Shown in pieces: positions 18,668 to 26,948 of a DNA stretch of 64,000 nucleotides (position 1 is its first letter; every line of letters begins with the position of its first letter). A model generated the notes under the pieces. That model had not been told where the DNA came from and searched no databases. It saw nothing but the letters and a program-made list of their open reading frames with translations. This stretch comes from Streptomyces sp. Mut1. GTDB lineage: Bacteria > Actinomycetota > Actinomycetes > Streptomycetales > Streptomycetaceae. Both the position numbers and the translations under genes were made by a program. The stretch spans positions 1,984,001 through 2,048,000 of the forward strand of contig NZ_CP120997.1 in assembly GCF_030719295.1 (NCBI RefSeq). Direction: 5' to 3'.

Positions 18668-19456
18668 ATGGCAGGCGCAGCACAGCAGCGGATCAGCCCG
18701 GTCTTTCTCGGCATTGCCGCCGTGACCGCCGTGGCCGGGTGGGGAGTGTGGACGGACTTCGCGGCGCAGCCCGGGTTCGCGACGTTCCTGTTCGTCACCG
18801 GTGCCTGGGTGGTGTCGCTGTGTCTGCATGAGTACGCGCACGCCAGGACCGCGCTGCACAGCGGGGACATCTCGATCGGCGCCAAGGGTTATCTGACGCT
18901 GAATCCGCTCAAGTACACGCACGCGCTGCTGAGCATCGTGCTGCCGGTGCTGTTCGTGATCATGGGCGGGATCGGGCTGCCGGGCGGGGCGGTCTTCATC
19001 GAGCGGGGACGGATCCGGGGGCGGTGGCGGCACAGTCTGATCTCGGCGGCGGGGCCGCTGACCAATGTGCTGTTCGCCCTCGTGTGCACCGCGCCGTTCT
19101 GGCTGCACGCGCTGGACGGGGTCCCGCCCGCCTTCCGCAACGCGCTGGGCTTCCTGGCGCTGCTCCAGGTGACGGCGGCGATCCTGAACTTCCTGCCGGT
19201 GCCGGGGCTCGACGGCTACGGGGTGATCGAGCCGTGGCTGTCGTACTCCGTGCGGCGGTCGGTGGAGCCGATCGCGCCGTTCGGACTGATCGCGGTCTTC
19301 GCCCTGCTGTGGATCCCCGAGCTGAACGCGGTCTTCTTCGACGCCGTCTACGCGGTGCTGAGGTCGCTGGGCGTGCACCGGTTCTGGGTGGACTGCGGGC
19401 TGGACGCCTACCGGTTCTGGCAGGGGGCCAGTCCGGTGTGCGCAATCGGAGGGTGA
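18668..19456 (+). CDS. Membrane zinc metalloprotease, M50 (site-2 protease) family
   Basis: 262 residues with about six membrane helices. Zinc-site motif HEYAH at 54-58 in the second helix; third ligand in NFLPVPGLDG (Asp182). These are the hallmark elements of site-2 protease/SpoIVFB-like enzymes that cut transmembrane substrates inside the membrane. There is no PDZ domain, which places it among the short Rip-type forms. The substrate (often an anti-sigma factor) is not evident nearby. The ATG follows a weak ribosome site (TCAAGGG). The coding strand ends 18 bases before a MITE-like element. Confidence 0.88.
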   Translation: MAGAAQQRISPVFLGIAAVTAVAGWGVWTDFAAQPGFATFLFVTGAWVVSLCLHEYAHARTALHSGDISIGAKGYLTLNPLKYTHALLSIVLPVLFVIMGGIGLPGGAVFIERGRIRGRWRHSLISAAGPLTNVLFALVCTAPFWLHALDGVPPAFRNALGFLALLQVTAAILNFLPVPGLDGYGVIEPWLSYSVRRSVEPIAPFGLIAVFALLWIPELNAVFFDAVYAVLRSLGVHRFWVDCGLDAYRFWQGASPVCAIGG

Positions 19457-19474
19457 GCGGGGGCGGGGGACAGG

Positions 19475-19643
19475 CTAGGGCCTGTCCGGCGGATCTTCGT
19501 GGATCAGCCCGCGGCGTCTGGTGCGTGCTCTCGGCGTGCGCCCGGATCGCCCCCGTACTGGACGTACTTGGGTGATTCGGGCGTGCGGCGAGAGTGCGTG
19601 CCAGGCGTCGTGGGCCCGCGAAGATCCGCCGGACAGGCCCTAG
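19475..19643. mobile_element. MITE-like element: 169-bp long inverted repeat bounded by CTAG
   Basis: The termini CTAGGGCCTGTCCGG and CCGGACAGGCCCTAG are exact complements, and the imperfect pairing continues inward (GGATCTTCG; CTGGTGCGTGCTCTCG-type segments) almost to the centre, so the whole element can fold into one long hairpin. There is no open frame of note inside. It lies between a plus-strand protease gene and a minus-strand small gene, and supplies part of the stop codon of the latter. A solo copy of one terminus recurs at 26933. Size, structure and recurrence fit a miniature inverted-repeat transposable element. The parent transposase is not in this window. Confidence 0.72.
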
Positions 19644-19837
19644 AGGCTCTGGTCCGCCGGGCGGGCGGTGGCCTCGGTGCGGCGGCGGCGCAGGTAGTAC
19701 CAGGCCATGTTGGACGAGAGTCCGACGAGCAGCACCCAGACGGCCCCGATGAGCCACATGCCCTCCACGAAGGACGTCACGGCCGCGGCAACGGCGAGGA
19801 CGCAGACGACGAGGGCGTAGAGAGCGAGGCGGGGCAT
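19640..19837 (-). CDS. Small two-helix membrane protein
   Basis: 65 residues: MPRLALYALVVCVLAVAAAV and WLIGAVWVLLVGLSSNMAWYY form two transmembrane helices with a short periplasmic loop and a basic C-terminal tail. Too short for most gene callers but supported by AGGAG eight bases before the ATG and by typical codon use. Its TAG stop is formed by the outermost bases of the MITE-like repeat, so the natural C-terminus may have been longer before insertion. Function unknown. Confidence 0.75.
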   Translation of the reverse strand: MPRLALYALVVCVLAVAAAVTSFVEGMWLIGAVWVLLVGLSSNMAWYYLRRRRTEATARPADQSL

Positions 19838-19923
19838 GGGGGTGGCTCCTGTCGGGGGCTGGTACGCGGTCCCCTCCAGTGTCCCCCACGCCTCCGGCCG
19901 CCCGGAGCAGGGTGGCCTCCCGC

Positions 19924-20634
19924 TCACACGTCGGTGGTACGCAGTCCGGCGTGGGCCTTGTAGCGGCGGTTGACCGAGATCAGGTTGGCGACCAGCGACT
20001 CGACCTGGTGGGCGTTGCGGAGCCGGCCGGCGAAGATGCCGCGCATGCCGGGGATGCGGCCGGCCAGGGCCTGGACGATGTCGGTGTCGGCGCGGGCCTC
20101 CCCCAGGACCAGGACGTCGGTGTCGATCTCCTCGATCGCCTCGTCCTGGAGCAGCACGGCGGACAGGTGGTGGAAGGCGGCGGTGACGCGGGAGTCCGGC
20201 AGCAGGGCGGCGGCCTGTTCGGCGGCGCTGCCCTCCTCCGGCTTCAGGGCGTAGGCGCCCTTCTTGTCGAAGCCGAGCGGGTTGACGCAGTCGACGACCA
20301 GCTTTCCGGCCAGCTCCTCGCGCAGCGACTCCAGCGTCTTGGCGTGCCCGTCCCACGGCACCGCGACGATCACCACGTCGCTGTCGCGGGCGCAGGCGGC
20401 GTTGTCCGCACCCCGTACGCCGTGCCCCAGCTCCTGGGCGGCGGCCTCGGCGCGGTCCGCGGCGCGGGAGCCGATGATCACCTGCTGCCCGGCGCGGGCG
20501 AACCGGTAGGCGAGCCCGCGCCCCTGCGGGCCGGTGCCGCCGAGCACGCCGATGGTCAGGCCGGACACGTCGGGCAGGTCCCACGGGTCCTTGGCGGGGG
20601 GCTTGGGCGCGCTGCCGCTGTCATTCGTAGTCAT
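19924..20634 (-). CDS. npdG: NADPH-dependent F420 reductase (F420H2:NADP oxidoreductase type)
   Basis: 236 residues. After a 24-residue leader, a Rossmann fold with GVLGGTGPQGRGLAYR binds NADP; IIGSRAADRAEAAAQEL carries the Ser-Arg phosphate-binding pair. VVDCVNPLGFDKKGAY, RVTAAFHHLSA and VNRRYKAHAGLR match the F420:NADP oxidoreductase (Fno/NpdG) family that interconverts F420 and F420H2. Reduced F420 would feed LLM-class oxidoreductases such as the one at 52203. The ATG has GAGG just upstream. Transcribed toward the 65-residue membrane gene; the two are 86 bp apart. Confidence 0.9.
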   Translation of the reverse strand: MTTNDSGSAPKPPAKDPWDLPDVSGLTIGVLGGTGPQGRGLAYRFARAGQQVIIGSRAADRAEAAAQELGHGVRGADNAACARDSDVVIVAVPWDGHAKTLESLREELAGKLVVDCVNPLGFDKKGAYALKPEEGSAAEQAAALLPDSRVTAAFHHLSAVLLQDEAIEEIDTDVLVLGEARADTDIVQALAGRIPGMRGIFAGRLRNAHQVESLVANLISVNRRYKAHAGLRTTDV

Positions 20635-20787
20635 GGCCTCGACACTACTGCCAGGTACGGCGTCAGGACCCTGTGTCCCCGACCAGTGGGACGGATCATC
20701 GGACAGCCTTCCGGACGACCACCCGTGCGGATGACCGCGGGGCCGTTCACCGATGACGGGCAGCGGGCTCGTGGATGATGCCGGGCC

Positions 20788-21393
20788 ATGGATGCCGTAC
20801 GTGTGGCGCTGCTGCGTGAAGTGCTCGCCAGGACCCGGTGGCCGGCGGCCGCCCGGCAGTTCGCCGGGGCCCTGCGCTCCTCCGTGGTCCCGCACGGCGG
20901 CGGACTGCTGCTGGTCGGGACCGAGGTGTACGAGCCCTGGCACCTGGCGGCCCATCTGGTCGACGAGTCCACCTGGGCGGGGCTGCCCGAACTCCGCCCC
21001 ATCCTGGTCCGCCACCGGGTGGAACCCGGCGTCCCCGAACACCTCTCGGTCGGGCTCGGCCGGATCGAGGCGGCGGGGCGGGGCGAGACGCTGCTCGTGG
21101 TGACGCCGGAGCGGCCGGGCGAGGGTTTCCTCGAACGGGTCCACGACGCCCGCCGGGCCGGGGCGACGGTCCTCTCGCTGGACAACGGCGATCCGCAGGT
21201 ACGCGGGCTCGCCCATGAGGCGCTGTCCGTGACGGACGGCGACGATGTGGACCTGGACACCGTCCAGCACCTGGTGAGCGCCGCCGCCGGGGAGAACGGC
21301 ACGCCCGTCCCGCGCGGCGGCCGGCGCACCTTCCGCGACCGGCTGTCCCGCCTCGCCGACCAGCTGACCGCACCTCCGCCGCCTCGGTGGTGA
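20788..21393 (+). CDS. Conserved actinobacterial protein of unknown function
   Basis: 201 residues, soluble, alpha/beta. The segment LLLVGTEVYEPWHLAAHL and the later GATVLSLDNGDPQVRGLAHEALSVT have the look of a Rossmann-like or SIS-like sugar-phosphate fold, but no catalytic motif is present. Arg/Ala-rich at both ends. It begins about 150 bp from the divergent npdG gene. I do not recognise a family. Confidence 0.7.
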   Translation: MDAVRVALLREVLARTRWPAAARQFAGALRSSVVPHGGGLLLVGTEVYEPWHLAAHLVDESTWAGLPELRPILVRHRVEPGVPEHLSVGLGRIEAAGRGETLLVVTPERPGEGFLERVHDARRAGATVLSLDNGDPQVRGLAHEALSVTDGDDVDLDTVQHLVSAAAGENGTPVPRGGRRTFRDRLSRLADQLTAPPPPRW

Positions 21394-21696
21394 GAGGCGG
21401 GACGCCATCCGGAGAACCCGGCGCCCCCCGCCCCCGCGCCTGCCCATGTCCGCGCCGGGCCGCGCCTGCCCGCCCGCATCTGCCCGCCCCGGGCCGCGCC
21501 TGACCGCGCCCGGCCATCGCCCGCCCGCGTCCGCCCGCGCCTGTCCTCGCCGGGGTCGCTGCCGGTCGCCGCGGAGGAGGCGGGCGGGGCCCCGGGGGTG
21601 TACGGGCCCCGGCGCCCCGGGGTCCGGCCCTGCCCCCTGCCTCCGCCGCGAATACCGTTTGCATTGGGCACGTATCCCGACAGACCATGTCTCCTC
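21394..21696. other. GC-extreme intergenic stretch
   Basis: Most of this interval is a run of cytosine-rich, repetitive sequence (GCGCCTGCCCGCCCGC-like units) with no credible reading frame. The last 60 bases are less extreme and probably contain the promoter of the MFS gene. Nothing else is recognised. Confidence 0.6.
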
Positions 21697-23007
21697 GTGA
21701 CCTCTCGCTCCTCCCTCGCCGCCAGGCTCGCCGCGCTCCTTCCCGACCTTTCGCCCTGGCGCTCGTCGGCCGACTTCCGGCTGCTGTGGGTGCAGGGGAT
21801 CGTCACCTACTTCGGCAGCTTCATGGCGCTGATCGCGCTGCCCCTCCAGATCAAGGACCTCACCGGCTCCCCCCTCGCCGTCGGCGCGATGGGCGCGGTC
21901 GAGCTGGTGCCGCTGGTCATATGCGGCCTGTACGGTGGCGCGCTCGCCGACGCGGCCGACCGGCGGAAGATCATCCTGGTCACCGAGGCCGGGCTCGGGC
22001 TCCTCGCGCTGATCCTCCTGGTGAACGCGGCCCTGCCCGACCCGCTGCTGTGGCCGCTCTACGTGGTGGCGGGCGGCGTCTCCGCGCTCGCCGGGCTCCA
22101 ACGGCCCGCGCTGGACTCGCTGATGGCCCGCATCGTGCCGCACGAGCAGCTGCCCGCTGCCGCCGCCCTGAACGCCCTGCGCTGGCAGGCCGGGGCGATC
22201 ATGGGCCCGGCGCTGGCGGGCCTCGTGGTGGCCTACGCCGGGCACGCCACCGCGTACTCCGTCACCGTGGTCACCTTCGCCGTGTCCGTGCTGATGTGCC
22301 GCAGGCTCGCCCCCGCGCCGCCCGCCGAGAAGGGGCAGAAGCCTTCGCTGCGCGGCATCGTGGAGGGCGCGCGCTACGCGTGGAGCCGGCCGGTGCTCCT
22401 CGGGACGTACGCGATCGACATGGCCGCGATGTTCTTCGCCTTCCCCAACACCATCTTCCCGTTCCTCGCGGACGAGCTGGACGCCGACTGGTCGCTCGGC
22501 CTGATGTACGCGGCGGGCTCGGTCGGCTCCCTCGTCCTGGGTCTGACCAGCGGCTGGACCTCCCGGGTGCGCAGGCACGGGCTGTTCGTCGTGTGCGGTG
22601 CCGCCGTCTGGGGCATGGCCATCGCGGCGGCCGGCTGGTTCGGCAACGTGTGGCTGGTGCTGGTCTGCCTCGGGTTCGCCGGGGCGGGCGACATGCTCAG
22701 CGGGCTCGGCCGCTCCACCATCTGGAACCAGACCATCCCCGAGGAGCTGCGCGGCCGCCTCGCGGGCATCGAGGTGCTCTCGTACAGCGTCGGGCCGCAG
22801 CTCGGCCAGGTCCGGGCCGGCGGCATGGCGGGATGGACCGGGACCCGGCCCGCGATCTGGACCGGCGGCGTGGCCTGCGTCGCCTCCGTTGCGCTGCTGG
22901 CCGCGGCGCTCCCCAAGCTCCTCACGTACGACGCGGCGACGGACGAGGACGCGGTGCGCAGGCGCGCACAGCACACGGAGGGACTGGACGCGGCCCCGAC
23001 CGCCTGA
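21697..23007 (+). CDS. MFS exporter, EntS-like
   Basis: 436 residues with about 12 helices. RLLWVQGIVTYFGSFMALIALPLQ, DAADRRKIILVTEAGL and MGPALAGLVVAYAG are segments of the MFS_3/EntS subfamily (enterobactin and macrolide exporters). A GTG start is used because the reading frame upstream is compositionally poor and the ATG ten bases earlier is in another frame; no ribosome site is visible and a TTG 33 bases upstream is an alternative. Substrate unknown, proton-driven export. The end is followed by GC-rich hairpins and the convergent small gene. Confidence 0.85.
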   Translation: MTSRSSLAARLAALLPDLSPWRSSADFRLLWVQGIVTYFGSFMALIALPLQIKDLTGSPLAVGAMGAVELVPLVICGLYGGALADAADRRKIILVTEAGLGLLALILLVNAALPDPLLWPLYVVAGGVSALAGLQRPALDSLMARIVPHEQLPAAAALNALRWQAGAIMGPALAGLVVAYAGHATAYSVTVVTFAVSVLMCRRLAPAPPAEKGQKPSLRGIVEGARYAWSRPVLLGTYAIDMAAMFFAFPNTIFPFLADELDADWSLGLMYAAGSVGSLVLGLTSGWTSRVRRHGLFVVCGAAVWGMAIAAAGWFGNVWLVLVCLGFAGAGDMLSGLGRSTIWNQTIPEELRGRLAGIEVLSYSVGPQLGQVRAGGMAGWTGTRPAIWTGGVACVASVALLAAALPKLLTYDAATDEDAVRRRAQHTEGLDAAPTA

Positions 23008-23086
23008 GCCGGCCGCCTCAGCCGGGGCCCCCGGGGATCTCGGGCCCCAGGGGTCCCGGAGGTCTCGGGGAGCCCGAGGGGTCGGG

Positions 23087-23317
23087 TCAGGCGTCGTCCT
23101 CGTCCGGGCCCTGGCGGTCGTGCCACTTGGGGTCGGTCTCCCACTCCAGGTTCCGCTCCCGGGCCGTCTCCATGGCGTGCTGCGCCTCCTGGCGGGTGGC
23201 GTACGGGCCGAAGCGGTCCTTGGCCGGGCACTCGGGGCCCTCCTCGACCTTCTTGTGCTCCAGGCAGTAGAACCACTCGCCCGGCTTGCCCACCGTGCGC
23301 TTCTTGAACAGGGCCAT
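23087..23317 (-). CDS. Small charged protein with paired cysteines
   Basis: 76 residues, conserved in Streptomyces as a stand-alone protein (begins [20 protein letters not shown]). Cys at 18 and 30 with flanking His ([13 protein letters not shown]) might bind zinc or a small ligand; the second half is helical ([15 protein letters not shown]). The ATG has a strong AGGAAAGGA site. Divergent from map with 58 bp between starts, so the two could share regulation. No function can be assigned. Confidence 0.75.
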   Translation of the reverse strand: MALFKKRTVGKPGEWFYCLEHKKVEEGPECPAKDRFGPYATRQEAQHAMETARERNLEWETDPKWHDRQGPDEDDA

Positions 23318-23362
23318 CGTCGGTTCCTTTCCTCTGTGCCATGCTGCCCCAGACACGCTGGT

Positions 23363-23375
23363 TAGACTCGCTGGC
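23363..23375 (+). promoter_or_regulatory. Likely -10 element giving a leaderless map transcript
   Basis: TAGACT at 23363-23368 lies seven bases before the map ATG, the distance expected if transcription starts at the ATG itself. No ribosome site precedes the gene. The -35 is not obvious. Confidence 0.4.
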
Positions 23376-24233
23376 ATGTCTGGCCAGTCGCTGCTTGTAC
23401 CAGGGGAGCTCACTCCCGTCCGTTCCGTGCCCGGAAACATCCGGCGCCCCGAGTATGTCGGCAAGCCCGCCCCGACGCCGTACACCGGCCCGGAGATCCA
23501 GGACGCCGACACCGTCGAGCGCATGCGCATCGCGGGTCGGATCGCCGCGCAGGCGATGGCCGAGGCCGCCAAGCACATCGCCCCGGGCGTCACCACGGAC
23601 GAACTCGACCGCGTCGCCCACGAGTTCATGTGCGACCACGGCGCCTACCCCTCGACGCTGGGCTACCGGGGCTTCCCCAAGTCGCTGTGCGCCTCGCTCA
23701 ACGAGGTGATCTGCCACGGCATCCCGGACTCCACGGTGCTGCGCGACGGCGACATCGTGAACCTCGACGTGACCGCGTACATCAACGGCGTGCACGGCGA
23801 CAACAACGCGACCTACCTCTGCGGCGACGTGGACGCGGAGTCCCGGCTGCTCGTCGAGCGCACCGAGGAGTCGCTGAAGCGGGCGATCAAGGCGGTGCGG
23901 CCGGGCCGGCAGATCAATGTGATCGGGCGGGTCATCGAGTCGTACGCGAAGCGCTTCGGGTACGGCGTGGTGCGGGACTTCACCGGGCACGGGATCAACA
24001 CCTCGTTCCACTCCGGGCTGATCGTGCCGCACTACGACAGCCCGCACGCCACCACGGTGATGAAGCCCGGCATGACGTTCACCATCGAGCCGATGCTGAC
24101 GCTCGGCAGCCACGACTACGACATGTGGGACGACGGCTGGACCGTCGTGACCAAGGACCGCAAGCGCACCGCGCAGTTCGAGCACACGCTCGTGGTCACG
24201 GAGACCGGCGCGGACATCCTCACGCTGCCGTAG
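23376..24233 (+). CDS. map: Type I methionine aminopeptidase
   Basis: 285 residues. It removes the initiator Met from nascent proteins. The pita-bread fold metal ligands are present: NLDVT (Asp), GDNNAT (Asp), FTGHGIN (His), FTIEPML (Glu) and QFEHTLVV (Glu). The substrate-binding His is in ICHGIPD. The 40-residue N-terminal extension with [21 protein letters not shown] is typical of actinobacterial MetAP1c and lacks the zinc-finger of eukaryotic forms. Likely leaderless. The 3' end overlaps the convergent NmrA-like gene by 14 bases. Confidence 0.95.
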   Translation: MSGQSLLVPGELTPVRSVPGNIRRPEYVGKPAPTPYTGPEIQDADTVERMRIAGRIAAQAMAEAAKHIAPGVTTDELDRVAHEFMCDHGAYPSTLGYRGFPKSLCASLNEVICHGIPDSTVLRDGDIVNLDVTAYINGVHGDNNATYLCGDVDAESRLLVERTEESLKRAIKAVRPGRQINVIGRVIESYAKRFGYGVVRDFTGHGINTSFHSGLIVPHYDSPHATTVMKPGMTFTIEPMLTLGSHDYDMWDDGWTVVTKDRKRTAQFEHTLVVTETGADILTLP

Positions 24234-25107
24234 CGCGCGCGGCGGGTATGAGCACCTCCCGGCACCACTCGCGGAAGGCGGTGGGGGCCGGGGTGGTCAG
24301 CGCCCGCCACTCGGTGTCGTAGACGCCGTTGTCCTGGGCGTCCGCCATGTCGAACAGGCCCTGCGCCCAGGCCTCGCTCATCCCGTACCGCGTCATCGTC
24401 GCCCGGTAGGCCTCGCGGTCGGGCTCCTCGAAGCGGACCGGGCGCTCCAGGACCTCGGACAGGACCTGGGCCATGCCGTGGGGGGACAGGGCGTCCGGGC
24501 CGATCACCGGGACGGTGTCCTGCCCCGACCAGGAGTCGTCGGCCAGCAGACGGGCGGCGGTCGCGGCGATGTCGCGGGTGGCGACGAGCGCCAGCGGGCG
24601 GTCGGCGGCCACCGGCAGGGAGAGCACGCCCCGCGTCACGAGCGCTTCGGCCTGGTGGAGGAGGTTCTCCATGAAGAAGGGCATCGCCAGGGACCGGTAG
24701 CCGGCCCCGGTGCTCTCGATCATCTCGTCCATCGCGAACGCGGCCGACAACTGCCCGGCGCCCGAGCCGTGGGCGCGGCCGAGGCTGCTGACGCCGACGA
24801 CACGGCGGACGCCCTGTGCCCGGATCGCCTCGCAGGCCGGGCGGGTGAAGCCGAGGTAGTGCTCCTGGATGTCGTCGGCGACGGGATTCGGCGGGACCAG
24901 CCACAGGACGCTGTCGGCGCCCTTGAACGCCTCGGCCAGGACCTGCGGGTCGCTGTGCGAGCCCTGGACGATCTCGGCGCCCTCGCGCGCCCTCGGGGTG
25001 AGCCGGGCGGGGTCGCGGGCGATCACCCGCACCTGTCGGCCGCCGTCGAGCAGCGCGTCGACGACCTGGTGGCCGATCCGGCCGGTGGGAGCGGTAACGA
25101 CAATCAC
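24220..25107 (-). CDS. NmrA-like NAD(P)-binding protein
   Basis: 295 residues. Extended-SDR fold with APTGRIG glycine motif near the start, VIARDP (NADP-selecting Arg), [10 protein letters not shown] and VVGVSSLGR. The catalytic Tyr-x-x-x-Lys of classical SDRs is missing, as in NmrA/QOR2 sensors and azoreductase-like members. Divergent from a TetR gene with 140 bp between starts containing inverted repeats. A pairing of TetR plus NmrA oxidoreductase usually responds to an electrophile or redox-active compound. Convergent overlap with map. Confidence 0.85.
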   Translation of the reverse strand: MIVVTAPTGRIGHQVVDALLDGGRQVRVIARDPARLTPRAREGAEIVQGSHSDPQVLAEAFKGADSVLWLVPPNPVADDIQEHYLGFTRPACEAIRAQGVRRVVGVSSLGRAHGSGAGQLSAAFAMDEMIESTGAGYRSLAMPFFMENLLHQAEALVTRGVLSLPVAADRPLALVATRDIAATAARLLADDSWSGQDTVPVIGPDALSPHGMAQVLSEVLERPVRFEEPDREAYRATMTRYGMSEAWAQGLFDMADAQDNGVYDTEWRALTTPAPTAFREWCREVLIPAARATAA

Positions 25108-25180
25108 GGAAGCCTCCGAAGCATGGCTGTGGACAAGGACGCGGCGTGCCGGCCGGTCACCGACCGGCCACCGTTTCCAC

Positions 25181-25238
25181 TGATAACGATGGCACGCTAA
25201 CGCCGATATCGCAAACCGCTAACATAATTCCGTTATCA
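25181..25238. promoter_or_regulatory. Repeated GATAACG/CGTTATC motifs between divergent NmrA and TetR genes
   Basis: TGATAACG (25181) and CGTTATCA (25231) are exact complements, with GCTAAC half-sites between them. This AT-rich strip holds the only plausible operator and promoters for both genes. Binding by the TetR product is inferred. A separate 8-bp inverted repeat (25151-25169) lies in the leader of the NmrA gene. Confidence 0.45.
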
Positions 25239-25247
25239 TCGGAAACC

Positions 25248-25967
25248 ATGGAGACCGACCACCCCGCCCCCGCACGGGACAACCGCCAGCGGATCATCGC
25301 CGCCGCCACCCGGCTGCTCGCCGAAGAGGGGCGCGAGGCGGTGTCGACGCGCGCGGTCAGCGCCGCGGCCGGCGTCCAGGCGCCCACCATCTACCGGCTG
25401 TTCGGCGACAAGCAGGGCCTGCTCGACGCCGTCGCCGCGCACGGCTTCGCGAGCCATGTCGGCGAGAAGGCCACCCTGGAGCTCACCGGCGACCCGGTGC
25501 AGGACCTGCGCACCGGCTGGGACTTCAACACCGAGTTCGGGCTGGCCAACCCGGCCCTCTACACCCTCATGTACGCCCAGCCCGGCCCCGGCACCCCCTC
25601 CCCCGCGGCCACCGCAGCGCTGGAGATCCTCGCCACCCACATCCACCGGATCGCCGAGGCCGGGCGCCTGAGGATCGACGAGACGCGCGCCACCCACCTG
25701 GTGCACGCCGTGGGCGGCGGCACCACCCTCTCCCTCATCGCCACCCCCGAGGACCACCGGGACATGAGCGTGTCCCATCTGGCCCGGGAGGCGGTGATCG
25801 CCGCGATCACCACCGAGGCCCCGGCCACCCCCGCCTCCGGCCCCGCGGCGGCGGCGGTCGCGCTGCACGCACTGCTCCCCCGGACCGGCGCACTGACCTC
25901 GGGCGAGCGCGCCCTGCTCGCGGAGCTGCTCGACCGCATCTCGGCCGCACCCGAAGCGGGCACCTGA
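25248..25967 (+). CDS. TetR-family transcriptional regulator
   Basis: 239 residues. The HTH occupies residues 12-58 (STRAVSAAAGVQAPTIYRLFGDKQGLLDAVA). The ligand domain contains AHLVHAVGGGTTLSLIAT. The end resembles TetR regulators that control linked oxidoreductases. Probably represses the divergent NmrA-like gene and itself through the AT-rich intergenic motifs. No clear ribosome site precedes the ATG; GGAAACC is the best match. Confidence 0.87.
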   Translation: METDHPAPARDNRQRIIAAATRLLAEEGREAVSTRAVSAAAGVQAPTIYRLFGDKQGLLDAVAAHGFASHVGEKATLELTGDPVQDLRTGWDFNTEFGLANPALYTLMYAQPGPGTPSPAATAALEILATHIHRIAEAGRLRIDETRATHLVHAVGGGTTLSLIATPEDHRDMSVSHLAREAVIAAITTEAPATPASGPAAAAVALHALLPRTGALTSGERALLAELLDRISAAPEAGT

Positions 25968-25981
25968 CCAGCAACCCGCCG

Positions 25982-26097
25982 CCGCACCCCCCGACGGCAC
26001 AGCGGCACCACGCCCCCCTGGTGACACGGCAGCACCGCACCCCGAGCAGCACAGCGGCACCACGACCACCGCACCCCCCTGGCGGCACAGCGGCGCC
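25982..26097. repeat. Imperfect tandem repeat (CACAGCGGCACCACG units)
   Basis: Two nearly identical segments of about 55 bases, each starting with CACAGCGGCACCACG and ending near CACCCCC-CTGG, plus a partial third unit, fill the space between the TetR and heme oxygenase genes. Non-coding; function unknown. Confidence 0.65.
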
Positions 26098-26129
26098 GAA
26101 GTTACCGACAAGTCGTCGGCAAGGAGTTG

Positions 26130-26147
26130 ACTTAGGTATGCCTAAGT
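26130..26147. promoter_or_regulatory. Iron box (DmdR/IdeR-type) upstream of heme oxygenase
   Basis: ACTTAGG-TATG-CCTAAGT is a perfect 7-bp palindrome with a TTAGG/CCTAA core, as in actinobacterial DmdR1/IdeR iron boxes. It overlaps a TTGACT -35-like hexamer at 26127, 103 bases before the coding start. The gene is expected to be repressed when Fe(II) is sufficient. Confidence 0.65.
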
Positions 26148-26250
26148 AGGAAGATCGAGCCATCGGCAGGCGCTGCGGCGGGCAACCGCGGCGGGCCGAT
26201 ATTTCCGTCTCTTTCTGGACTTCCCGTCCCCTCGGCCCCGGAGGCCCGCC

Positions 26251-26913
26251 TTGGACGCAACCGTCACCGCCACGCCCTTCTCGACGCTGATCCGCACCGC
26301 GTCGCACGAGCAGCACACCGAGGCGGAGACCTCGACCTTCATGAGCGATCTGCTCGGCGGGCGCCTCGGGGTGGACGCGTACACGCGGTACACCGAGCAG
26401 CTGTGGTTCGTGTACCGCGCCCTGGAGGAGGGCGCCCAGGCACTGGCTTCCGACCCGGTCGCCGGGCCCTTCATACAGCCCGAGCTGATGCGCACCACCG
26501 AGCTGGAGCGCGACCTCGCGCATCTGCGGGGTGCCGACTGGCGCGAGGGTCTGGAGCCGCTCGGGGCCACCGCCGCCTACGCCGCACGGGTCGCCGAGTG
26601 CGCCCGTACCTGGCCCGCCGGATACATCGCGCACCACTACACGCGGTACCTGGGCGACCTGTCGGGCGGTCAGATCATCCGCGACAAGGCGGAGAAGACC
26701 TGGGGCTTCGCGCGCAAGGGCGACGGGGTGCGGTTCTACGTCTTCGAGGAGATCGCCAACCCCGCGTCCTTCAAGCGGGGTTACCGTGAGCTGCTGGACG
26801 CGGTGAACGCCGACGACCTGGAGAAGCGGCGGATCGTGGACGAGTGCAAGCGCGCCTTCGCGCTGAACACGGCCGTGTTCCGGGAGCTGGGCGAGGTGTT
26901 CCGGGCCGCCTGA
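26251..26913 (+). CDS. hmuO: Heme oxygenase (biliverdin-forming)
   Basis: 220 residues. It degrades imported heme to biliverdin, CO and free iron. The all-helical fold shows the proximal His region SHEQHTEAE (His22 or His19) and the distal helix YLGDLSGGQIIRDKAEK with the conserved GDLSGGQ. A TTG start is chosen because GGAGG is six bases upstream and homologues begin close by; no ATG or GTG exists before residue 31. It is separated from the uptake genes by a PhzF gene and reads in the opposite direction from the HtaA genes, but the iron boxes imply a common regulon. Confidence 0.93.
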   Translation: MDATVTATPFSTLIRTASHEQHTEAETSTFMSDLLGGRLGVDAYTRYTEQLWFVYRALEEGAQALASDPVAGPFIQPELMRTTELERDLAHLRGADWREGLEPLGATAAYAARVAECARTWPAGYIAHHYTRYLGDLSGGQIIRDKAEKTWGFARKGDGVRFYVFEEIANPASFKRGYRELLDAVNADDLEKRRIVDECKRAFALNTAVFRELGEVFRAA

Positions 26914-26932
26914 CGGGCGACCGACAGCCGTG

Positions 26933-26948
26933 GGCCGGACAGGCCCTA
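26933..26948. repeat. Solo terminus of the MITE-like element
   Basis: GGCCGGACAGGCCCTA repeats the right end of the element at 19475-19643 over about 14 bases. No left half is present nearby. It encodes the TAG stop of the PhzF gene, as the full element does for the 65-residue gene. Confidence 0.55.

Noticed and set aside
19924..22974. A 1,016-codon minus-strand frame that includes npdG at its end
   Set aside because: Only the last 236 codons have protein-like composition. The rest is the complement of the MFS and hypothetical genes.
21687..23270. ATG-started 527-codon frame overlapping the MFS gene
   Set aside because: Arg/Gly-rich shadow. The hydrophobic MFS frame begins ten bases later in another phase.
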